Below, piece by piece: positions 18,223 to 26,518 of a stretch of DNA of 64,000 bases (position 1 is the first letter of the stretch; every line of letters begins with the position of its first letter). The position numbers and the translations under genes are program-made. Source of the stretch: Granulicella aggregans (lineage in GTDB: Bacteria > Acidobacteriota > Terriglobia > Terriglobales > Acidobacteriaceae); contig NZ_JACHIP010000003.1 in the NCBI RefSeq assembly GCF_014203275.1, positions 248,001 through 312,000 of the forward strand, given 5' to 3'. Below the pieces are notes generated by a model. That model searched no databases, was not told where the DNA came from, and saw only the letters and a list, made by a program, of their open reading frames with translations.

Positions 18223-21200
18223 TCAAGCTGCGGGAGTCAGTTGCGAGTCGCCTGGAGTTGCCCAGTCGGTCTCTCTTCGGCTCGGAGTGCCGTCTTCCTG
18301 CTTCACGGATGCGGAGGGCAAGGTGAAGTTGAAGATGCTGCCTTGTTCCGGCGCGCCGGTGACCCAGATGTTGCCGCCCTGCCGGCGGACGAGGTCTCGG
18401 GCGATGTGGAGACCGAGGCCCAGGCCAATGCGGCCCTCCAGGCTAGTGTCGGCGTGGCCGGGACCGACGATCTGGTAAAGCTTCTCGAAGACGCGGGCGC
18501 GTTTGTCGAGAGGGATGCCACAGCCATCGTCCTCCACCTCGATCCGCAGCATCCGGCCTTCATCGTAGGTGCGTATGAAGACGTGGCCACCGGGCGGGGT
18601 GAACTTGATGGCGTTGTCGAGCAGGATGATCATGATCTGCCGGAGTCGGGTTGGGTCTGTCCAGGCGCAATGATCTTCGCGGACGCCGTGGTCGTCGACT
18701 GAGATTTGTTTCGCCGAAGACGCCGGGTGGGAGGTGTGTACGGCGTCGCGGATCGCGGGCGCGACGGCAAAGTCTTCGGCTTCGATGGGAAACTTGCCTT
18801 CTTTAGACTGGGTAACGGTGAGGAGGTCCTCGATCATGGCTTGAAGCTGGAGGACGTTCTTGAGGACGATCTGTAGGTACTGCTGCTGCTCGTCGGTGGT
18901 GTCGCCGGCGAGATTGTCCGCGATGATCGAGGTGAAGGAGTAGACGGAGGTAAGGGGCGAACGGAGCTCGTGGGAGACGTGGGAGAGGAACTGGTCCTTG
19001 AGCTTGAGATCAAGCTGGAGCTTGTTGATCTGCTCGATCTCGCGGGCATGGCGAAGCTGCTCGGTGATGTCACGAACGACGAGGACGCTGCCGGCGAGTT
19101 CGGCGCGGCTGTCGTAGATGGGCGTGGCGCAGGTTTCAACGCCGAATTCTGTGGCATCGCGGGCGACCAGGATGGCTCGCTCTTCCATGCAGATGCGGCG
19201 GCTGCGGGCGATGTTGGGGTCTACGTGGACGGAGGCGGGGAGGCGGGAGTTCTCGAAGAGGATGGTGAAGACCTCGGAGACTGGCCTGTCGATGGCCTCG
19301 GTGGCGTCCCATCCGGTCATGCGCTCGGCAGCGCCATTCATCCAGACGATATTGCGTTGGGCGTCGACGGATACGACGGCGTCGCCGATGGAGAAGAGGG
19401 TGACGCTGAGGAGTTCGTGCTGCTGCTGGAGCTCGTTGGCAAGGCGATGGGCCTCGGTGACATCGCGGTTGAGTCCGATCATGCGGGTGGCATGACCCTT
19501 GGCGTCGCGGAATACCTTGCCCGAAGCCTGGACGATGTGGGTTGAACCATCGTCCCATACAACGCGAAACTCTGTGGAATATTCGCTGTTGCCTTCGAGG
19601 GCATCGAGTAGTGCGGCGACGGTGAGGGGGCGATCGTCGGGATGGAGGCCGCGGGTCCAGAGGGACAGATCCGTTGAACCTTCGACGTACTTGAGGCCGT
19701 GAATGCGGAACATCCAGGCATCGCAGATGAATCTGTTGGTGAGCACGTCCCAGTCCCAGATGCCGATCTCTCCGCCGTCGGTTGCAAGGGTTATGCGCTC
19801 GTTGAGGCGCTGGAGTTCCATGCGGGCGTTGACCTGCGCAGTCTTGTCCTGGATGGCGCCGATCAGACGCTGCGGTTTGCCGTCGACGATCTCAACGTTG
19901 CCGACGGTGCGGACCCAGATGTGTTTGTCGTCTGCGCGGATAAACTCGGTTTCGAGGTCCCAGCCTTCCCCGGTGTCGAAGGCGCGCTGGACGGCGGCGG
20001 TGATGATGGGGCGGGCGTTTTCTGCGTAGAAGGTGAGGCCGGCCTCAAGTGACGGCTTGTACGTAAGGGGAAGGGCGTGGATGCGGTAGGTCTCGGCGGA
20101 CCACGTGACGACGCCGGTCGGAATGTCGATCTCCCATCCACCGACGCCGGCGATGCGGTTGGTGCGATCGAGGAAGTTCTGGCTCTTGCGGAGGACCTCG
20201 CGCTGCTCGACTTCCAAGGTTTTGTCCTGAAGTGAACCGAAGATACGTGCTGGTATGCCGTTTCTTAGTTGAACCTCGCCGATGAGCCTTATCCAGACGC
20301 GTTGCCCGTCTGGCCGGATGAGAGGTAATTCCAGATCGTAGGTCCCGCCGATAGCGAAGGCCGCATCGACTTCCCTCTGGATATACGGGTGATACTCCGC
20401 AGGAAAATAGGTGAAACTCTCTTCGTAGGTGGGCTTGTATCCGGCGGGCCTGCCATGAATACGGGCTGTCTGGTCGGACCAGACGAGGTCTTTTGTAGCG
20501 ATGTCAAACTCCCAGCCACCGATTCCGGCGACCTTATTGGTGCGGTCGAGGAAGGCCTGGCTTCGGCGAAGGGCTTCACGCTGCTCGACTTCTTCGGTCT
20601 TATCCTGCACGGAGCCGAAGACGCGCACGGGCCTGCCGTCGACGATTTCGGGTTCGCCGATGAGCCTGACCCAGAGCTTTCGTCCGTCGACGCGGTAGAG
20701 AGGGAGTTCGAGGTCCCAACCGGGGCCGCCATCGATGACGTCTTGAAGGGCGGCGCGAATGGTGGGATGGTAGCTGCGACCGAAGTAATTGATGGCTTCT
20801 TCAAGAAGCGGTTTGTAGCCGGGAGGAAGACCGTGCATGCGAGCGGATTCGGCTGACCAGGTGAGATCGCTGGTTGCGAGATCGAGCTCCCAGCCGCCAA
20901 TCCCGGCGACGCGGTTGGTTTGGTCAAGGAAGGCTTCACTCTTGCGGAGGGCTTCGGCGTGGCGATGCTCGGAGTCAAGGAGATCGAAGAAGCGGGATAT
21001 GCCGGACGCGATTGCCGGAGCGCGCCACACGAAGATGAGGGCGGGGGGCAGAGACGCCGCGGCGCAGATGATCTTGAGGGCCAGTGATATCTGCGCTAGC
21101 GGGTACCAGATGGTAATGATGCGAAGCAGAATCATCGCCCCGCAGGACATGATGAAGACGTTGAAGGCCGAGAGCGCCCAGAGGTTGGACCTCATGGTTT

Positions 21201-21438
21201 CGATGTGGTTGAGTTTGCCGACCAGCCATCTGATGCCGAAGAAGAAGAGGACGTAGGAGATTGCGATCAGCGAGTCCGAGATCACGTTGGTCCAGAGCAG
21301 ACCGGGATGAGCAAGGTAGAGGGCGCGGCGGGGAGAGTACTCCGATGACAGGAGAGGCTGTAGTGTATTCGACCGCAGATAGACGCCGAGCGGCAAAGTA
21401 CAAAGAAATGCTGACATCGAGTGGAACCTGGAGTTCAT
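18223..21438 (-). CDS. membrane multi-PAS sensor histidine kinase
   Basis: 1071 residues. The N-terminal region (about 12-140) has four or so hydrophobic helices. Three tandem PAS/PAC units follow at about 167-292, 293-418 and 419-544, each exactly 126 residues and each opening with S-x-x-FLD(Q/R)TN-x-(V/I)AG-x-GGWE. Then come a fourth PAS (about 548-665) and a fifth (about 675-795), the HisKA domain with phospho-acceptor His823 in VSHELRSPLTS, and an HATPase domain with an N box (LLDNAIKFTPPGG) and G boxes (DDGCGIPL, RIGLGLGLHIA). It starts 8 bp after the upstream receiver gene stops, so the two form a pair. Signal unknown. Confidence 0.9.
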   Translation of the reverse strand: MNSRFHSMSAFLCTLPLGVYLRSNTLQPLLSSEYSPRRALYLAHPGLLWTNVISDSLIAISYVLFFFGIRWLVGKLNHIETMRSNLWALSAFNVFIMSCGAMILLRIITIWYPLAQISLALKIICAAASLPPALIFVWRAPAIASGISRFFDLLDSEHRHAEALRKSEAFLDQTNRVAGIGGWELDLATSDLTWSAESARMHGLPPGYKPLLEEAINYFGRSYHPTIRAALQDVIDGGPGWDLELPLYRVDGRKLWVRLIGEPEIVDGRPVRVFGSVQDKTEEVEQREALRRSQAFLDRTNKVAGIGGWEFDIATKDLVWSDQTARIHGRPAGYKPTYEESFTYFPAEYHPYIQREVDAAFAIGGTYDLELPLIRPDGQRVWIRLIGEVQLRNGIPARIFGSLQDKTLEVEQREVLRKSQNFLDRTNRIAGVGGWEIDIPTGVVTWSAETYRIHALPLTYKPSLEAGLTFYAENARPIITAAVQRAFDTGEGWDLETEFIRADDKHIWVRTVGNVEIVDGKPQRLIGAIQDKTAQVNARMELQRLNERITLATDGGEIGIWDWDVLTNRFICDAWMFRIHGLKYVEGSTDLSLWTRGLHPDDRPLTVAALLDALEGNSEYSTEFRVVWDDGSTHIVQASGKVFRDAKGHATRMIGLNRDVTEAHRLANELQQQHELLSVTLFSIGDAVVSVDAQRNIVWMNGAAERMTGWDATEAIDRPVSEVFTILFENSRLPASVHVDPNIARSRRICMEERAILVARDATEFGVETCATPIYDSRAELAGSVLVVRDITEQLRHAREIEQINKLQLDLKLKDQFLSHVSHELRSPLTSVYSFTSIIADNLAGDTTDEQQQYLQIVLKNVLQLQAMIEDLLTVTQSKEGKFPIEAEDFAVAPAIRDAVHTSHPASSAKQISVDDHGVREDHCAWTDPTRLRQIMIILLDNAIKFTPPGGHVFIRTYDEGRMLRIEVEDDGCGIPLDKRARVFEKLYQIVGPGHADTSLEGRIGLGLGLHIARDLVRRQGGNIWVTGAPEQGSIFNFTLPSASVKQEDGTPSRRETDWATPGDSQLTPAA
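19807..20940 (-). repeat. triple tandem 378-bp PAS repeat within the kinase gene
   Basis: Three in-frame units of exactly 126 codons. The shared skeleton is: opening FLD-x-TN motif, a (R/M)H(G/A) motif with YKP after it, a (W/Y)DLE segment, DKT near the end, and mostly EQRE-x-LR-x-SQ leading into the next unit. The constant spacing indicates internal duplication. Confidence 0.85.
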
Positions 21439-21445
21439 AGACGAT

Positions 21446-21889
21446 TCAGAAGGCTCGTGCAGGAGCCTGTTCGCCGAGGTCGTACACCGTTGGAGCGGAA
21501 TCGGGGGATGGAGTGTGTTTGGTGCCGAGAACTTGTTCGATAGCGAGGAGGAGATCGCTGTTGCGAACGGGCTTTTGCAGGAAAAGCTTGGCGCCGGCCT
21601 TCAGGGAGCGGTCGCGGTTGGCGGCGCGGTCGCGGCCGGAGACGACGATGACGGGGATGGCGGCCATGGAGTCGTTGGTCTGGAGGCGTTCGAGGACGGT
21701 GAAGCCATCGCCGGCGGGGAGGCCGAGGTCGAGGAGAATGACGTCGGGCTGCTGGCGGCGGGCCTCGGCGATGCCGGAGACACCGTCGACCGCGAAGCCG
21801 ACATCGTAGTGGTTGGCCTTGAGGCGAACGTGCATGGCGAGACGCATCTCGGGGTCGTCATCGACGATGAGAATCTTCTTCTGGGACAT
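21446..21889 (-). CDS. single-domain response regulator (CheY-like receiver)
   Basis: 147 residues: KKILIVDDDPEMRLAMHVRL (acidic pocket), VILLDLGLPAGDGFTVLERL (phospho-acceptor Asp in LLDLGLP), VIVVSGRD and the Lys in FLQKPVRN. All receiver-domain key residues are present. No output domain, only a short Pro/Ala-rich tail. It is co-transcribed with the multi-PAS kinase downstream and divergent from recN. Confidence 0.92.
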   Translation of the reverse strand: MSQKKILIVDDDPEMRLAMHVRLKANHYDVGFAVDGVSGIAEARRQQPDVILLDLGLPAGDGFTVLERLQTNDSMAAIPVIVVSGRDRAANRDRSLKAGAKLFLQKPVRNSDLLLAIEQVLGTKHTPSPDSAPTVYDLGEQAPARAF

Positions 21890-22092
21890 GGGGCGTGACC
21901 TCGTTTATACGAAATAGACCGTTTCCGTGCGGCTGGCGGCTAACCGGTTTATCGGGGGCAGGCGTGGGGGACTGGAAAGGATTCGGGAGGGAGCTGGGGT
22001 ACTTCCGTGGGAGATGGATGTGGATAAGTGTGATGTTGCCAAGGGATTCGGAGGCTTTGTTATTCTCGCGGTATGTGGATGGTGAGGACCTA

Positions 22093-23766
22093 ATGCTGCT
22101 GGAGTTGCGGGCGGAGAACTATGCGGTGATCGACCGGGCGGCGGCGACCTTTGGCCACGGGTTGAATCTGCTGACGGGCGAGACGGGAGCGGGCAAGTCG
22201 ATTTTGATCGATGCGTTGGCGCTATTGCTCGGCGGAAAAGCTTCCAGCGATGTTGTCCGGCATGGCGCGGAGAAGGCGGTGGTGAGCTGCGTCTTCGAGA
22301 TGACGCCGGGGGCTCGGACAGTACTTGAGGCCAATGGGATTGAGTGCGAGACGGACGATGTGCTGCTGCGAAGGGAAATTGCGGCGAACGGCAAGGGTCG
22401 GGTGTTTGCGAATAATCAGGCGACGACCGTAGGGGTGCTGAGGCAGCTTTCGCCGGAGCTGGCGCTGATCCATTCGCAGGGGGAGACGCTGGGTTCTTTC
22501 GATACGGAGCAACAGCGGTTGTTGCTGGATCGGTTTGGGGCGATCTCTTCTGATGACGTTGCAAAGGCTTATTCGGAGTGGCGGGCGACTACCGAGAGGC
22601 TGAAGGTGCTGCAGTCTGCGGAGCAGGACCGTTTGCGTATGGCGGATTTGTGGCGGTTTCAGAGTGGAGAGATTCAGGGCGCGGGGCTAGTCGCAGAAGA
22701 TGAGGACGCTCAGCTTGAGACGGAAAAGCGGGTGCTGGCGAACTCCGAGAAGCTGTTTACTGCGGCGATGAGCGCGCACGACCTGCTGTATGAGTCGGAG
22801 GGGGCGGCGGAGTCGACGCTGGGAGCGGCGCTGAAGCACTTTGAAGAGCTGGCGCGGTATGACTCGCGGTTCGCCGAGGCGGTGGGGCAGCTGGCGGCGG
22901 CTAAGGCGACGGTGGAGGATTTGAGCGCCGAGGTGCGGGACTTTGCGGAGTCGATCAACGCGGCACCGGAGCGGCTGGAGGAGATTGAAGACCGGCTGGC
23001 GGCTTTGGATCGGTTGAAAAGAAAATACGGCCAGACGCTGGCGGAAGTGATCGCGTTTGGGGCGGACGCTGCCGCGAAGCTGGCAGAGGTGGAGAATCGC
23101 GATGTTCTGCTGGCGGAGTTGACGGCTAAGCAGGCGGTGGATGCGGAGCGTTATCGGGTGGCGGCTGCGAAGTTGAACGAGGCAAGAGCGGCTGCGGCGC
23201 GGAAGTTGGAGAAGGCTGCGGTGGTTCAGATCAATGATCTTGCGATGAATGCCCGGTTTCATATTGAGGTGAAGGGTGAAGGGGAGTGGACGGCGCATGG
23301 GTGGGATGGGGTCGATTGCCTGATCGCGACGAATCCGGGCGAGCCGATGAAGCCGCTGGCGGAGATCGCTTCGGGCGGAGAGATGTCTCGGGTGATGCTG
23401 GCGCTTAAGGTGGCTGTTGAGGATGCAAGCGCGAAGGTGGCCAAGGCGGTGCTGCCGCGGACGCTGGTGTTTGATGAGATTGACATTGGGATTGGCGGGC
23501 GGGCGGCGGAGGCTGTTGGCAGGAAACTGAAGGCGCTCTCGCGGGGGCAGCAGGTGATCTGCATTACGCATCTGCCGCAGATTGCGGCGTTTGGGGATCA
23601 GCACTTTTTGATCGATAAGACGGTGAAGGCGGGGCGGACGCAGACCGAGGTTCGGCTGATGGAGACGGGTGAGCGGGTGGAGGAGATTGCCCGGATGCTG
23701 AGTGGAGAGAAGTTGACGGATACGAGTATGCGGCATGCGGAGCAGTTGCTGGAGATGAGCAGGTAG
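22093..23766 (+). CDS. recN: DNA repair protein RecN
   Basis: 557 residues from ATG 22093, with GAGGA at 22084-22088; the upstream open frame is not conserved in type. SMC-like ATPase acting in double-strand-break repair. Walker A GETGAGKSILIDALALLLGG near residue 30, a central coiled coil at about 150-370, the ABC signature ASGGEMSRVMLALKVAV, Walker B RTLVFDEIDIGIGGRAAEAV and the H-loop ITHLPQIAA are all visible. No LexA-like box was convincing upstream. Confidence 0.95.
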   Translation: MLLELRAENYAVIDRAAATFGHGLNLLTGETGAGKSILIDALALLLGGKASSDVVRHGAEKAVVSCVFEMTPGARTVLEANGIECETDDVLLRREIAANGKGRVFANNQATTVGVLRQLSPELALIHSQGETLGSFDTEQQRLLLDRFGAISSDDVAKAYSEWRATTERLKVLQSAEQDRLRMADLWRFQSGEIQGAGLVAEDEDAQLETEKRVLANSEKLFTAAMSAHDLLYESEGAAESTLGAALKHFEELARYDSRFAEAVGQLAAAKATVEDLSAEVRDFAESINAAPERLEEIEDRLAALDRLKRKYGQTLAEVIAFGADAAAKLAEVENRDVLLAELTAKQAVDAERYRVAAAKLNEARAAAARKLEKAAVVQINDLAMNARFHIEVKGEGEWTAHGWDGVDCLIATNPGEPMKPLAEIASGGEMSRVMLALKVAVEDASAKVAKAVLPRTLVFDEIDIGIGGRAAEAVGRKLKALSRGQQVICITHLPQIAAFGDQHFLIDKTVKAGRTQTEVRLMETGERVEEIARMLSGEKLTDTSMRHAEQLLEMSR

Positions 23767-23851
23767 GGCTCGTTCTTCATGGGGCGCATCCCGGCGGTTC
23801 TTTTGGGCATCGCAGTGAGCGGTGTGAACTTTAATTCCCGGGAGATGTGCG

Positions 23852-24004
23852 ATGGCGGCTGTGAAGAAGTGTGCGCATGAGATGTGTAAGTGTGTTGTCG
23901 GAGAGAAAGAAAAGTATTGTTCGACCTTTTGCGAGGATGCGAAGGGGACGCAGACGTTGACGTGTGATTGCGGGCATGCGGCGTGTGAGGCGGATAAGCT
24001 TTAG
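23852..24004 (+). CDS. metallothionein-like small Cys-rich protein
   Basis: 50 residues with nine Cys: KCAHEMCKCVV, then KYCSTFCEDA, then LTCDCGHAACEA. The spacing C-x4-C-x-C ... YC-x3-C ... C-x-CGH-x2-C is that of bacterial (SmtA/BmtA-type) metallothioneins, which sequester Zn, Cd or Cu in the cytoplasm. A GGGAG precedes ATG 23852. It is stand-alone, 85 bp after recN, with no metal regulator adjacent. Confidence 0.85.
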   Translation: MAAVKKCAHEMCKCVVGEKEKYCSTFCEDAKGTQTLTCDCGHAACEADKL

Positions 24005-24104
24005 TTCGCGATCGACTAATTCGGATGAGGGTTGGAGGCAGATGGATCGCGCCTTCAGCCCTCATTTGTTTGTTGGTCAGAGGTGATGGGCGCGTGGAAG
24101 GAAA

Positions 24105-24160
24105 GCAGGTCCTTCGACTGCGGTTGGCGCAAACCGCGCCGACCGCCGCTCAGGATGACA
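24105..24160. repeat. dispersed repeat family B, complete copy
   Basis: Begins GCAGGTCCTTCGACTGCG, has a central palindromic part (GGTTGGCGC / GCGCCGACC, imperfect), and ends CGCTCAGGATGACA. It sits in the gap between the metallothionein-like gene and the MetX-like gene. Confidence 0.65.
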
Positions 24161-24235
24161 AGTTTGTGGGGGCAATGCGAGGGTATTGCTGTGCCGGTGG
24201 CGGAGTTTGATGTGCGGCCATAGAATCGCTGAACT

Positions 24236-25261
24236 ATGAATATCTTGCGCGTGATGGGGTTTGGGGCGGTGTTGTGTGCCGGGGCGGCGTTCGGGCAGGC
24301 GGGGTCGCCGCAGCAGTTTGCTGATCTGGGTGAGTTGAAGCTGGAGAGCGGGGCTTCGATTCATGGGTGCAAGCTTGGGTACCGGACGCTCGGGACGCTG
24401 AACGCGGCGAAGTCAAATGCGATTTTGTTTCCGACGTGGTTTACGGGGACGACCAAGGATTTACTGGGGATCGTTTCGAGCGCGGGGTATGTCGATCCGG
24501 AGTCGTACTTCTGGATCTTTGTGGATGCGATTGGGAATGGGGTTTCGTGCTCGCCTTCGAACAGTAAGACGCAGCACGGCATAGATTTTCCGGAGTTCAC
24601 GATCCGGGACATGGTGGAATCGGAGCATCGGCTGGCGGTTGAGAAATTTGGATTAACGCATGTTCATGCCGTGGTGGGCGCGTCGATGGGTGGGATGCAG
24701 ACGTTTCAGTGGATGGTGAGCTATCCGGAGTTTATGGATGTGGCGGTGCCAATCGTTGGGTCGCCGCAGCTTTCGAGCTACGACAAGCTGCTTTGGAGTA
24801 CGGAGGAGGTCGCGATGGTGACTGATCCGGAGTATGCGGGTGGAAAGTATGTGACGAATCCAAAGCTGAAGACCGTGGCTCTGCTGCATAGCTTGAACCT
24901 GTTGACTCCAGAGGCGCGGGTGGAGCAGACGAAGACGGCGGGGTTTGAGACGTTCTTTGCAGGTTTGGAGAAAGAGGGAATTGGCGGGACGGACGCGAAC
25001 AACTGGCGATGGCAGATTCATGCGATGCTGGGCCAGGATGTGGGGAAGGGATCGTCGCTGGAAGCTGCGGCGACGAAGGTGAAGTCTCGGGTGCTGGTAG
25101 TGAATGCCCGGCAGGACCACATGGTGAATCCGATTGCGGCGATCGGGTTTGCCCCGATGATTCATGCGAAGTTGCTGTTGCTGGACGGGGATTGTGGGCA
25201 TCTCGCGCCGGGATGCGAGGCGGCGAAGGTGAGGCCGGCGATTGCAGAGGCTTTGCGGTGA
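24236..25261 (+). CDS. exported MetX-like alpha/beta hydrolase
   Basis: 341 residues. The signal peptide ends around AFGQA (residue 21). The rest matches the homoserine O-acetyltransferase-like fold: nucleophile Ser in VVGASMGGMQTFQWMVSYPE, Asp in NARQDHMVNP and His in DGDCGHLAP, a complete triad. Export rules out the usual cytoplasmic methionine-pathway MetX, so it is better seen as a periplasmic esterase or acyltransferase of unknown substrate. Single gene. Confidence 0.85.
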   Translation: MNILRVMGFGAVLCAGAAFGQAGSPQQFADLGELKLESGASIHGCKLGYRTLGTLNAAKSNAILFPTWFTGTTKDLLGIVSSAGYVDPESYFWIFVDAIGNGVSCSPSNSKTQHGIDFPEFTIRDMVESEHRLAVEKFGLTHVHAVVGASMGGMQTFQWMVSYPEFMDVAVPIVGSPQLSSYDKLLWSTEEVAMVTDPEYAGGKYVTNPKLKTVALLHSLNLLTPEARVEQTKTAGFETFFAGLEKEGIGGTDANNWRWQIHAMLGQDVGKGSSLEAAATKVKSRVLVVNARQDHMVNPIAAIGFAPMIHAKLLLLDGDCGHLAPGCEAAKVRPAIAEALR

Positions 25262-25286
25262 GTCATTCGCGAGGAGAGCGATAGCC

Positions 25287-25330
25287 AATGCGGGGGCTCT
25301 CCACGTCCCTGCGCTCTGGTTGAGATGACG
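25287..25330. repeat. dispersed repeat family C
   Basis: Starts AATGCGGGGGCTCTCCA and ends GGTTGAGATGACG. It lies just downstream of the MetX-like gene and is related to the copies at 33966, 51216 and 53095. Confidence 0.55.
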
Positions 25331-25441
25331 TTTTCTGGGTGGATGGCCGGAGGGGCAAAAGGCTGACAGGTGCGTTTGGATGCACCAGAAGTGGTTCACA
25401 AATCGTGGCCTTAGACAGCCTGACAGCGTATACTTATCTTT

Positions 25442-26443
25442 GTGAATACCTCAACCATCGAGACCTCAGAGAGTTCCACCAAACGTGTCCTTTTGCTCAA
25501 GCCTCGCGGTTTCTGCGCAGGCGTGGTGCGCGCTATCGACATCGTACAGATTGCGCTGGACACCTTCGGCGCGCCGATTTACGTGCGTAAGGAGATAGTG
25601 CACAACAGCTACGTCGTGAACGACCTGGCCAAGAAGGGTGCGATCTTCGTCAATGAGCTGGACGAGGTTCCCGAAGGCGCGCGCGTGATCTACTCCGCGC
25701 ACGGTGTCTCCCCGGCGGTTCGCGAGGCAGCAAAGGGACGTGGTTTGAAGGTGATCGACGCAACCTGCCCGCTGGTGACGAAGGTGCATGTGGAGGCGAT
25801 CAAGTTCGCCAAGCAGGGCTATTCGCTGGTGCTGGTTGGGCATCGAGATCACGAAGAGGTTGAAGGCACACAGGGCGAGGCTCCGGATGTGACCCAGGTG
25901 GTCTCGACGGTGGAAGAGGTTGAGGCGCTGGTGGTGCCTGACCCGGATAAGGTGGCCTACCTGACGCAGACGACGCTGTCGTTGTCTGAGGCGGGCATCA
26001 TGATCGACGCGCTGAAGAAGAAATTCCCGAACATCGCTGGGCCGAAGTCGCAGGACATCTGCTACGCGACGGAGAATCGTCAGACTGCGGTGAAGAACGT
26101 TGCGCACGGGGCGGATCTAGTGCTGGTAGTTGGATCGGCGAATAGCTCGAACTCGAACCGGCTGGTTGAGGTGTCGAAAAACCTGGATACGAATTCGTAT
26201 CTGATCGACAGCGCGGATGCGATTGATCCGGTGTGGCTGGAAGGTGTGAAGACCGTCGCTGTGACGGCTGGAGCTTCCGCGCCCGAGGTGCTTGTGAGCG
26301 AAGTTGTGGAGTATCTGCAGGCGAAGGGTTTTGGGTCTGTGGATGAGGTTGAGGTGATGCCGGAGAATGTGCGATTTGGGCTGCCTCCGGAGATCGTGCA
26401 GGCGATCGCTTCGGCGCCTAGGATGAGCGTCGCTGCTGTTTAG
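25442..26443 (+). CDS. ispH: 4-hydroxy-3-methylbut-2-enyl diphosphate reductase
   Basis: 333 residues, GTG start at 25442. Last step of the MEP pathway, making IPP and DMAPP. The three iron-sulfur ligands are visible: Cys25 in PRGFCAGVVRA, one Cys in DATCPLVTKVH and one in QDICYATENRQ. Substrate-binding residues are seen in YSAHGVSP and VGSANSSNSNRL. It stands 75 bp upstream of the squalene-hopene cyclase gene, so isoprenoid supply and hopanoid synthesis are linked. Confidence 0.96.
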   Translation: MNTSTIETSESSTKRVLLLKPRGFCAGVVRAIDIVQIALDTFGAPIYVRKEIVHNSYVVNDLAKKGAIFVNELDEVPEGARVIYSAHGVSPAVREAAKGRGLKVIDATCPLVTKVHVEAIKFAKQGYSLVLVGHRDHEEVEGTQGEAPDVTQVVSTVEEVEALVVPDPDKVAYLTQTTLSLSEAGIMIDALKKKFPNIAGPKSQDICYATENRQTAVKNVAHGADLVLVVGSANSSNSNRLVEVSKNLDTNSYLIDSADAIDPVWLEGVKTVAVTAGASAPEVLVSEVVEYLQAKGFGSVDEVEVMPENVRFGLPPEIVQAIASAPRMSVAAV

Positions 26444-26518
26444 TTTTCGGCTGGTTATTTCTAATGGGCCCTCAAGTCCGCTGAATCAACTTCTGTCCTC
26501 CTTGAGTCAAAGATACGA

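Noticed and set aside
22687..23736. 349-codon open frame on the minus strand
   Set aside because: Complement of recN, which carries Walker and signature motifs; no SD or family match.
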